The notes under the pieces: model-generated | Databases searched by the model: none | Seen by the model: the letters and a program-made list of their open reading frames with translations, nothing else | Told to the model about the DNA's origin: nothing | Origin: Chloroflexota bacterium | GTDB lineage: Bacteria; Chloroflexota; Dehalococcoidia; FW602-bin16 | Reading direction: 5' to 3' | DNA length: 64,000 nt | Assembly: GCA_004297765.1 (NCBI GenBank) | Contig: SCTZ01000043.1 | Span: 1-64,000, forward strand | Part shown: positions 34,601 through 41,177 of the stretch, piece after piece | How positions within the stretch are numbered: the stretch's first letter is position 1 | Layout: every line of letters starts with the position of its first letter | Translations under genes and position numbers: made by a program

Positions 34601-37590
34601 CTACGGGCAGTGACTATGACACGGTACTGGCCGTGTGGCAAGGGTCTCGCAGCAATCTCACCTCGGTCGGCTGCAATGATGACTACATTGGTTTCACCTC
34701 TCAAGTCAACGCCAGCTTGAGCGCGGGCACGACCTACTACGTCGAGGTGGCTTCCTACTATGCACTGTCGGCCGGCAATCTCACTCTCAGTGTTGCCACC
34801 ACGCCAACCAGCACGCCAACCAACACCCCCACGCCAACGGCCACCAGCGCATGGACCTCTACGCCAACGCCAATGGGCACGCCGGTGGCGACCAGTACGC
34901 CGACTAGCACGCCGACGGCCGTTGCGGCCCCGTCCAACTTTCTCACAAAGTGGGGCTCCTATGGTCGAAACGGGGGAGGCAGGATCGTGGTCGACTCCGC
35001 GGGCAACGTCTACGTCGCTGATACCAACAACAACCGTATCCAGAAGTTCAACAGCACGGGGAGCTTCCTCACCGTCTGGGGCTCTCCTGGCAATGAAAAC
35101 GGACAGTTCTACGATCCGAGCGGGATCGCCGTCGATTCCGCGGGCAACGTCTACGTCGCGGACTTCTATAACAGCCGCGTCCAGAAGTTCACGAGCACGG
35201 GGAGCTTCCTCACCGCCTGGGGTTCCTTTGGCAGCGATAATGGACAGTTCGCGTACCCAGAGGGGATCGCGGTCGACTCTGCGGGCAACGTGTATGTTGC
35301 GGATAGCAATAACTACCGTATTCAGAAGTTCACGAGCACGGGGAGCTTCCTCGCGGCCTGGGGCTCTCCAGGCAGCGACAACGGGCAGTTCGCGTACCCG
35401 GAGGGTATCGCAGTCGATTCTGCGGGGAACGTCTACGTCGCCGACCGCTATGACAGCCGTATCCAGAAGTTCACGAGCACAGGGAGCTTCCTTGCGGTCT
35501 GGGGTTCTGAGGGCAATGGCAAGGGGCAGTTCTCGGGCCCGGGGCAAATCGCGGTGGACGCGGTGGGCAACGTTTACATTGCGGACACCTGGAACAGTCG
35601 CATTCAGAAGTTCACGAGCACGGGGAGCTTCCTTGACACCTGGGGCTCCTGGGGAAGCGGCAACGGGCAGTTCGCGTACCCGCAGGGGATCACGGTGGAC
35701 GCCACAGGCAACGTCTACGTAACCGATTACCATACCAACCGCGTCCAGAAGTTCACGAGCATGGGGAGCTTCCTGACCGCATGGGACTCCTTGGGCAGCG
35801 GCAACGGACAATTCTATTCCCCGCAGGGCATCGTGGTGGACGCCACGGGCAACGTGTACGTTGCGGACAGTGGTAACAATCGCATTCAGAAGTTCACGAG
35901 CACAGGGAGCTTCCTTGCCGCCTTGGGCTCCTGGGGCAGCAACAACGGGCAATTCGATTCCCCGCAGGGCATCGCGGCAGACGCGGCGGGCAGCGTCTAC
36001 GTTGCGGACACCCACAACAACCGCATTCAGAAGTTCACGAGCATGGGAGGTTTCCTCACCTCCTGGGGTTCCTATGGAAGCGGCGACGCACAGTTCGCGT
36101 CCCTGAAGGGCATCGCGGTCGACCCAGCGGGCGACGTATATGTCGCGGATAGCAATAACTACCGTATCCAGAAGTTCACTAGCACGGGAAGCTTTCTCAC
36201 CGCCTGGGGTTCTCAGGGCAACGGTAACGGGCAGTTCCAGTACCCACATGCTATTGCGGTAGACTCTGCGAGCAACGTGTATGTCTTGGACAGCAACCGT
36301 GTCCAAAAGTTCACGAGCACAGGGAGCTTCCTCACCGCCTGGGGCTCATTTGGCAACGGCGACGGGCAGTTCTCGGGCCCGGTGGGCATCGCGGTGGACA
36401 CCGCTGGCAACGTCTACGTCGCGGACGCCGGGTGGTCAGTTCATAGCACCGACGGCAACAATCGCATCCAGAAGTTCACGAGCACCGGTAGCTTCATCAC
36501 CGCCTGGGGTTCCGTGGGCATCTACGACGGGCAGTTCTACGCTCCGAGCGGGATCGCGGTCGATGCCGTGGGCAACATCTACGTCGTGGACAGTTGGAAC
36601 AACCGCGTCCAGGTATTCGCCCCCCCTGTCGCACAATCGCCGACACCGACGCCAACCTCGACCCCAACCGGCGCCTCAACGGTGACGCCGACGTCGACCC
36701 CGACATCCTCGCCTACGGCGACTAGGACCGTCACGGTGACTTCGACGGCCACATCCACACCGACCACTTCCAACACGCCGACGGCGACTCGCACACCAAC
36801 AATCACACCGACGCCAACCGGCACACCGACCAGAACGCCGACATTCACTCCGACAGCGACACGTACGCCAACGCCATCACCAGCCGTCGCCATTCGCAAC
36901 GTACACGCCTCGCCCAACCCCTTCAACCCGGCGCGGTCCGGGACGACCCTGAGCTTCGATCTCATCGCCCCCTGTGGCAATACCCTGGCCGCCATCTTCG
37001 ACATGAATGGTGCCGGCGTCCTGAAGTACTGGGCTCTGGGCGCACGCGCGGCGGGCACCCAGAACATCGTGTGGGATGGCAAGAACACGGGTGGCACCAT
37101 CCTGGGTGAGGGAATGTATGCCTTGTTCGCAGTCTGCATGGACGCGGGAGGCAATGCTATCGCCGTCGGCTCCGATCTGGTCAACATCAGCCCGATTATC
37201 TCCAACATGACGGTCAATCCGAAGCCGTATTATCCGCAGTCTGGGAGTGCCACCCTGGGCTTCAACCTGTCCGTGGGGAGCTGGGCGCTCACCACCGCGA
37301 TCATCCTCAACGCGCAGGGGGCTCAGGTCAAGGTGTTCCCCTGGGCGGTCAGTCCGTCCGGGGCGGTGAGCTACAACTGGGACGGCAAGGACGGCGCAGG
37401 GAACGTGGTGCCGAACGGGCGCTACACCTATATAGTGGCGGCGGTGGACCCGAGCAGCATGAGCCAGATGCACGTCGGCGCCGTGCTGTTCGACGTGGGC
37501 ACGCCGGTCGGCGCCGGGGCCGCGCAGGAAGAGCCGTGGGCTCGGGAGGCGATTGGACAGCTGCGCAGGATGGGCGGTGGTGCGCCGTAG
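31627..37590 (+). CDS. Giant multi-propeller secreted protein (SBBP + CARDB + NHL + FlgD-like)
   Basis: About 1987 aa from ATG 31627, chosen because GAGGTGCG precedes it and a signal peptide follows. Domain order (approximate residues): DUF7948-like N-terminal domain (FIENVGQLD..., 45-260); seven SBBP repeats (GLLYATFLGGG...GIAVDGSGNAYVTG, 278-734); CARDB (744-858); Thr/Pro linker; pre-peptidase-type beta domain (931-1058); linker; 12 NHL repeats (GIAVDSAGNVYVAD...NRIQKF, 1104-1668); linker; FlgD-like tail (1754-1987). Probably a cell-surface or released adhesin/binding protein. The repeats are highly similar at DNA level, so copy number may vary or be misassembled. Confidence 0.85.
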   Translation: MMSRRLHSFLALPFLLAIVFSLLPGAIWTQAAPQKVPTYDRQKIGTALKSSPLIFIENVGQLDPAARFQVRGGNATMFLSEDAIWLSLVEPRKTDGAAARVPGQMNRPDGPEGDSPRRGVNVRLSYTGANPHPVIEPFDRLDTHVSYFIGSDSSKWHPDVPVWGGVRYRELYPGIDLEVTSEGGQLMQRMVARAGADPSTVRLHVEGADDLTVDATRLAVTTSVGTFTLPLLKLETAPAVLSQAPTVARRASFSEVVRPFVAAAAGSSIQVTADMSPTSGSGLLYATFLGGGMWDYGDGIAVDGSGNAYVTGATWSSDFPATAGAYDASYNSYDDAFVAKLNTASSGLVYATFLGGGYSDYGHGIAVDGSGNAYVAGHTQSSDFPRTAGAYDTSYNGYSYPDAFVVKLNAGGSGLLYATFLGGGSDDRVHGIAVDGSGNTYVTGWTGSSDFPATAGAYDTSFSGPYDAFVVKLNAGGSGLLYATFLGGGSADGGNGIAMDGSGNAYVTGLTWSSDFPATAGAYDTSYDGYDDAFVAKLNTAGSGLVYATFLGGSGEDRGHGIAVDGNGNAYVTGYTYSSNFPTTAGAYDTSFNGGIDDAFVVKLNAGGSGLLYATFLGGDGGESGNGIAVDGGGNAHVTGETWSSNFPTTAGAYDTSFDGGYDAFVVKLNAGGSGLLYATFLGGTSRDRGYGIAVDGSGNAYLTGSTESSDFPTTAGAYDTSYNGNWDAFVIKLAITPTPTSLPDLMIESIGDPPTSAAVGGSFTVEDWTRNYGTAPAGATATRYYLSLDQEWGTDDILLTGSRSVPALGAAESSSGTATVTVSTGTPSGTYHLIACADDLKVVAESNETNNCRSSAGSMAVADSTPTATVTMTPTPTLTSTPTSTATATGTSTPTATITPNRTPTPTWPGYATPTPTWWGYTTTTPTPVLTNDDFSNAVVISSLPYYGQQRIDGATTAADDPALSCSWGQKYASVWYSLTAASNTTLTFSTTGSDYDTVLAVWQGSRSNLTSVGCNDDYIGFTSQVNASLSAGTTYYVEVASYYALSAGNLTLSVATTPTSTPTNTPTPTATSAWTSTPTPMGTPVATSTPTSTPTAVAAPSNFLTKWGSYGRNGGGRIVVDSAGNVYVADTNNNRIQKFNSTGSFLTVWGSPGNENGQFYDPSGIAVDSAGNVYVADFYNSRVQKFTSTGSFLTAWGSFGSDNGQFAYPEGIAVDSAGNVYVADSNNYRIQKFTSTGSFLAAWGSPGSDNGQFAYPEGIAVDSAGNVYVADRYDSRIQKFTSTGSFLAVWGSEGNGKGQFSGPGQIAVDAVGNVYIADTWNSRIQKFTSTGSFLDTWGSWGSGNGQFAYPQGITVDATGNVYVTDYHTNRVQKFTSMGSFLTAWDSLGSGNGQFYSPQGIVVDATGNVYVADSGNNRIQKFTSTGSFLAALGSWGSNNGQFDSPQGIAADAAGSVYVADTHNNRIQKFTSMGGFLTSWGSYGSGDAQFASLKGIAVDPAGDVYVADSNNYRIQKFTSTGSFLTAWGSQGNGNGQFQYPHAIAVDSASNVYVLDSNRVQKFTSTGSFLTAWGSFGNGDGQFSGPVGIAVDTAGNVYVADAGWSVHSTDGNNRIQKFTSTGSFITAWGSVGIYDGQFYAPSGIAVDAVGNIYVVDSWNNRVQVFAPPVAQSPTPTPTSTPTGASTVTPTSTPTSSPTATRTVTVTSTATSTPTTSNTPTATRTPTITPTPTGTPTRTPTFTPTATRTPTPSPAVAIRNVHASPNPFNPARSGTTLSFDLIAPCGNTLAAIFDMNGAGVLKYWALGARAAGTQNIVWDGKNTGGTILGEGMYALFAVCMDAGGNAIAVGSDLVNISPIISNMTVNPKPYYPQSGSATLGFNLSVGSWALTTAIILNAQGAQVKVFPWAVSPSGAVSYNWDGKDGAGNVVPNGRYTYIVAAVDPSSMSQMHVGAVLFDVGTPVGAGAAQEEPWAREAIGQLRRMGGGAP

Positions 37591-37644
37591 GCTGCGATCG
37601 TTTTCCGGCGGCGGGCGCCGTCTGACTCATCGGTTGTAAACGCT

Positions 37645-37765
37645 TGCCGTCAGTGGCTCGGCATTGCGAGTGGCCGATGTCTGAACCGCTGTTAACACAG
37701 ATCAGGGGATTCCGCAGATGGGGATAGCGACAGAGCGGACACTCCATCAGCGGAATCCCTATGGC
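37645..37765. repeat. 3' flank repeat, copy 2
   Basis: This is the counterpart of 31290-31420: CGGCATTGCGAGTGGCCG, TCTGAACCGC, ACACAGAT, CCGCAGATGGGGAT and CATCAGCGGAATCC in the same order. Together with the shared gene ends it shows that the duplication between the two propeller genes extends past the stop codons. The following 37766-37876 has nothing that I can name. Confidence 0.6.
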
Positions 37766-37876
37766 TGCGTAACGCACGGGTACCCCATGAGTTGAAGTAG
37801 ACCTCCTCAGTTTCTCCCGATTGTCAAAGACCCCTGTTCAAGACCACATCGAAGGCGGCTGGTCACACCTCGGCCA

Positions 37877-37955
37877 TTGTCAACCCATTGGGCACAACTT
37901 GCGCCCAACCAATTGTTGCTTCGATTGCTCAAGGCTATTCTTTCTATTGTCAGCC
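37877..37955 (+). promoter_or_regulatory. Shared regulatory block upstream of cluster B
   Basis: This is the second copy of the 79-bp block at 15997-16075, aligned without gaps. The palindrome TTGGGCACAA-C-TTGCGCCCAA is identical in both (here 37888-37908), as are TTGTCAA, ATTGTTGC and TGTCAGCC. Between ATTGTTGC and TGTCAGCC the sequences diverge but keep exactly the same length. It lies ~125 bp before the first gene of cluster B. Confidence 0.65.
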
Positions 37956-38078
37956 AAGGAGATTTCTCCACAGTCCGAGGCCCGCGACTGAGATCGCGCA
38001 GACCAAGGTATTCAGTTGGAAACCCAGGGCGGTCAACCTCGCTCGGCGGCTGACGAATGAAGACCGGGAAGGGAAAGT

Positions 38079-38660
38079 GTGGGCGTGAGCAATCTGCTCT
38101 CTGAAGCAATTAGAAAAGCGGGCGATGGCCGGGGTCAGGCGATGACCGAGGCGGCCATGGCCCTTCCGCTCTTCGTGCTGGTGCTCTTCGTGACTCTGAG
38201 CGTCGGTCTGACAGCTCTGGGCAACCTAGTCGCTTACGCGGCCTCGTCGTCGAGCGCGTGGGAGGGGAGCGCCGTTTACCGGGATGCGCTGCCGGCGCAT
38301 GCCGCGGCCGTGGTCGGCCTGGCCGACAAGTCGTCGTCACAGCGACTGACCGAGGCCAGGTGGGAAGACGGGGGCTGGGTCTCGGGAGGCAATGCTCCGA
38401 TGGAGCAGCAGGCTCTCGCCGCGGCTAGAGGTTGGCTGTCACTGGTAGGCGGGCTGGCCTTGCGTCCCAGCGTCACGGTGCGCACCTGGCGCACGGTGGA
38501 GATTCCCGATGGAGATCTGCGGCGTGGCTACGCGCGCTACTTGCTGGAGAGCAGGGTCGCGTTCGACCTCCCTGGCGTCATCTTGCCCGGACTACCGCGA
38601 AGGATCTCCCAGGCCACGGTCAGCAGAGTGAAGGAGGTGGGACCGTATGGGTCCTTCTAG
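38079..38660 (+). CDS. TadE-like pseudopilin
   Basis: A 193-aa protein starting with GTG. A short basic leader ends in GRG|QAMTEAAMALPLF, with Gly at -1 and Glu at +5 as in TadE/TadF pseudopilins, followed by a hydrophobic helix (VLVLFVTLSVGLTALG). The remainder is a periplasmic or extracellular domain. It is the first gene of cluster B. A prepilin peptidase encoded at 56093 could process it. Confidence 0.75.
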   Translation: MGVSNLLSEAIRKAGDGRGQAMTEAAMALPLFVLVLFVTLSVGLTALGNLVAYAASSSSAWEGSAVYRDALPAHAAAVVGLADKSSSQRLTEARWEDGGWVSGGNAPMEQQALAAARGWLSLVGGLALRPSVTVRTWRTVEIPDGDLRRGYARYLLESRVAFDLPGVILPGLPRRISQATVSRVKEVGPYGSF

Positions 38661-39108
38661 GACCGTGAGGCTATGGCATCCACGGGTGGAGCCTCTAGCC
38701 TCACGGCGGGGACAGGCGCTCGTGGAGACGGCCCTCGCGATCAGCGCCCTGCTGTTGGTCCTTCTGACCGGGCTCGACGTGTACCTCTACGCCTGGGACG
38801 TTTGGCGCGTCCAGGAGGTGGCACGAGAGGCCGTGGCCGCCACCATCGACGCTCCCTCCGAGGCCACGACACGCGCGTGGCTGGAAGAACGGGTCGCGGA
38901 CGAGGTGGCGGCGAAAGCTCTGCGCACGAGCCTGGACGGAGTGGAGTTCACCCTTCCCGACGGAGGCGGCTACGCCCCGGGCAGCAAGGTGTTGGTGACG
39001 ATCCGCGCCACACATCGCTTTCAGTTCGGCATGCATCTCATCGCAGCCAAGGCGCCGATAGCGGCTCAAGCGGCGGGTCTGGTGAGGAGGAACCGGAATT
39101 GGCAGTAG
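38647..39108 (+). CDS. TadE-like pseudopilin
   Basis: A 153-aa protein overlapping the previous gene by 14 bp. ASRRG|QALVETALAISALLLVLLTGLDVYLYAWD shows the prepilin-type site with Glu at +5 and the TadE helix. A soluble ~110-residue domain follows. It probably forms a minor pilin complex with its neighbours. Confidence 0.78.
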   Translation: MGPSRTVRLWHPRVEPLASRRGQALVETALAISALLLVLLTGLDVYLYAWDVWRVQEVAREAVAATIDAPSEATTRAWLEERVADEVAAKALRTSLDGVEFTLPDGGGYAPGSKVLVTIRATHRFQFGMHLIAAKAPIAAQAAGLVRRNRNWQ

Positions 39109-39527
39109 CCGCCTTTCGATCCTCTGCCAGGGATCAGCGGGGACAGATGCTCCCCCTGTACGCGATGCTCCTGCCCGTGGTCGTGCTGGTGGTGGCAATC
39201 CTCGTGGACCTGGGATTCATCCTGATGTACCGCCTGGAGCTCCAGCAGATAGCGGCGGGGGCGGCGGCCGCAGGTGCGGAGTACTACGACGAGGGCAGAT
39301 ACCGCGCGTCGCTGGAGGTGACGCTGGATCAGGGGGCTGCCGGGGAAGCGGCTCGCGCCCACATGGCAGCCAACCTGGGCCGCATTCCACACGCGGGGTT
39401 TCAGGTTCGCACGGCGGAGCGAGAGGTGCTGGTGGAAGCCTGGCGCATCTTTCGTCCCTGGTGGTGGCCCGTGCGGGAGTTCACGGTAAGGGTGGCCGAG
39501 GGGGCTGCGCCGCTCGGCACGCGCTAG
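39099..39527 (+). CDS. TadG-like protein without Glu+5
   Basis: About 142 aa, starting at TTG 39099 (GAGGAGG 8 bases upstream), overlapping the preceding stop by 10 bp. DQRG|QMLPLYAMLLPVVVLVVAILVDLGFILMYRLELQQIAAGAAAAGA is the TadG-type N-terminus, but the +5 residue is Leu, so normal pseudopilin processing or assembly may not apply. The C-terminal ~80 residues are soluble. Confidence 0.7.
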   Translation: MAVAAFRSSARDQRGQMLPLYAMLLPVVVLVVAILVDLGFILMYRLELQQIAAGAAAAGAEYYDEGRYRASLEVTLDQGAAGEAARAHMAANLGRIPHAGFQVRTAEREVLVEAWRIFRPWWWPVREFTVRVAEGAAPLGTR

Positions 39528-39611
39528 ACGGGTGGGGAAAAAGGGGGAAAGGCGAAAGGGCGAAAAGGGTCTTGCCGTTTGGGTCCAATCCCCGTTCGAC
39601 GGAGGTCGGGA

Positions 39612-40049
39612 ATGACGCAGCGTATGGCGATCGTGCTTCTGTCAGTGGCCTGCCTTGGCATGGGGGGCTACCTGCTGCTGACGTCGCTTCTTTTGGGACG
39701 GGAAGACGCACTTAACTGGGAGACAGCCACGCGGATGTACGTCGAAGAGTACCAGCGCTGGCTATCGGAAAGCCCGAACTCGGGTTGGGCCAGGGTCGAG
39801 ACTCTGGCGCGTGGTTCTGAGCTAGGGCGCATCGAGAAGCTCCGAAGCGGGTTGCAGGATCGAAGCGGCTGGCGCTATGCCGGGGGCGAATACCGTCTTC
39901 TCCTGCAAGCGGGAGGCAAGGCGCTGGTGGATGCCAACTATCGATTCGAGGACGGCGGCAGAGGCAAAGAGGTTCACGAAGCCTACGTGCTCGAGAAGAC
40001 GCTTGAAGGACCGAAAGTCATCGCGGTCCTCGGAGGGAGCTTACAGTGA
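39612..40049 (+). CDS. Single-span membrane protein, cluster B, unknown
   Basis: A 145-aa protein from ATG 39612, preceded by GGAGGTC. The N-terminal helix MAIVLLSVACLGMGGYLLLTSLLL anchors an exported domain of ~115 residues. No family recognised. Its topology and position before VirB-like genes would fit a small bitopic conjugation subunit (VirB8 or VirB5 type), but no sequence match is visible. The stop overlaps the next GTG start. Confidence 0.6.
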   Translation: MTQRMAIVLLSVACLGMGGYLLLTSLLLGREDALNWETATRMYVEEYQRWLSESPNSGWARVETLARGSELGRIEKLRSGLQDRSGWRYAGGEYRLLLQAGGKALVDANYRFEDGGRGKEVHEAYVLEKTLEGPKVIAVLGGSLQ

Positions 40050-40795
40050 GAGGAGATGTCGGAGATACCCTCTACTACACCTGGCAAAGGGATTGGCGAC
40101 CGAAGGCGAGCCGGCCACAGGTGGTACTGAGCGTGAGTCTAGCCGCGCTGGCCATGGGAGCCGTTGCTCTCCATTGGCTCCTGGTCCTCTCGCCAATGCG
40201 AAGTGCCGATTTGGCCAAGCTGAATCTTCCGTACGAGCCATGGTACCTGGCAGAGAAGCCTCCGGCAGTGGCGAGAGAGGTTGGGGAAGAAGAGGCGCCG
40301 AAAACGACCGGCGGGGTCGGGCGAGGAACGCCTGAAGCTCTACCAAAGAAGCCTCTGGTATCTCGTCCCAACCTGGTGCCCCAGTCTGGCGCATGGGACA
40401 CGAGCAGACTGGGACAGGTCCTGCTGTCCTACCTCGATCGTGAGAGGCAAACCTTGGGCGAGGTGCCCTACGCGCCGAGCCCCGAGGCAAACAGAACGGC
40501 CCAGGAACTGGCCGAGCGCTATGCAGCAGGCGGTGCGCAAGCGATTCAGGATCTATTCGAGGAGTCGCTTCTCGCTCACGGCTGGCTCTGGGAAGTATGG
40601 CGCGGCTGTGAGTCGCCCATCTACCTGAGCTTTCCTGACAGCCAGATCGAGAAGATGGGCTGTGCCCCCAAGGTTCTGCCAGCGGGAAGGGAGTTGGGCA
40701 TCGGGGTAGCGCCATGGACCGCATCTAGCGGTGAACCGGTGCCCGTGTTCGCCCTCGTTTGGCGCGGTGAAAATCAGGAAGGTGAAGCGAGATGA
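40046..40795 (+). CDS. Membrane-anchored protein, cluster B, unknown
   Basis: A 249-aa protein starting with GTG. A cytoplasmic N-terminus of ~28 residues (including TLYYTWQRDWRPK) is followed by one helix (SLAALAMGAVALHWLLVL), a Pro/Lys/Glu-rich linker and an external domain from ~residue 115 with two Cys. No family recognised. It overlaps both neighbours by 4 bp, so it is clearly an operon member. Confidence 0.6.
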   Translation: MRGDVGDTLYYTWQRDWRPKASRPQVVLSVSLAALAMGAVALHWLLVLSPMRSADLAKLNLPYEPWYLAEKPPAVAREVGEEEAPKTTGGVGRGTPEALPKKPLVSRPNLVPQSGAWDTSRLGQVLLSYLDRERQTLGEVPYAPSPEANRTAQELAERYAAGGAQAIQDLFEESLLAHGWLWEVWRGCESPIYLSFPDSQIEKMGCAPKVLPAGRELGIGVAPWTASSGEPVPVFALVWRGENQEGEAR

Positions 40796-41163
40796 CCGAA
40801 AGATTCAGATTCGCATGTCGACGGTGTCGAAGCATTTGGACCGGCGTGACACTGGTGCTGGCGCTTCTCGGCACGTACGTTCCGGCGTATGCCGATCCCA
40901 TCGACACGATCGCTTCCAAAGCATCCTCGGTCGCCGGAATCATCAGCATCGTCGTCGGCCTGCTGATCCTACTCTGGATAGGCATCCAGATCGAGGCGGG
41001 GGCGGCCATGCGCAGCCCCATGGTCGTCGCGGGCTCGGTGAGCGGCATCTTTGCTCTGGCGGCAGGCGTAGCCATCGTTTTCTTTGCGGTCGACATCTTC
41101 AACGTCCTGGTCGGCACACTGAACGAAGCAGGGCGGTCCAGCACTCTGGAGCGCTTCAGGTAA
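40792..41163 (+). CDS. VirB2/TrbC-like small membrane protein
   Basis: A 123-aa protein with a signal-like N-terminus cleaved perhaps after AYA, then two strong hydrophobic helices (IISIVVGLLILLWIGIQIEA and VSGIFALAAGVAIVFFAVDIFN). Short exported proteins with two helices directly before VirB6/VirB3/VirB4 genes are typical VirB2/TrbC pilin-type subunits. The assignment rests on topology and order. Confidence 0.6.
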   Translation: MTERFRFACRRCRSIWTGVTLVLALLGTYVPAYADPIDTIASKASSVAGIISIVVGLLILLWIGIQIEAGAAMRSPMVVAGSVSGIFALAAGVAIVFFAVDIFNVLVGTLNEAGRSSTLERFR

Positions 41164-41177
41164 TGGGAGGGCGCAGC

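Noticed and set aside
34192-36306. Long open frames opposite the giant propeller gene
   Set aside because: They are Arg/Val-rich mirror frames of the repeats, lacking start signals and any recognisable family.
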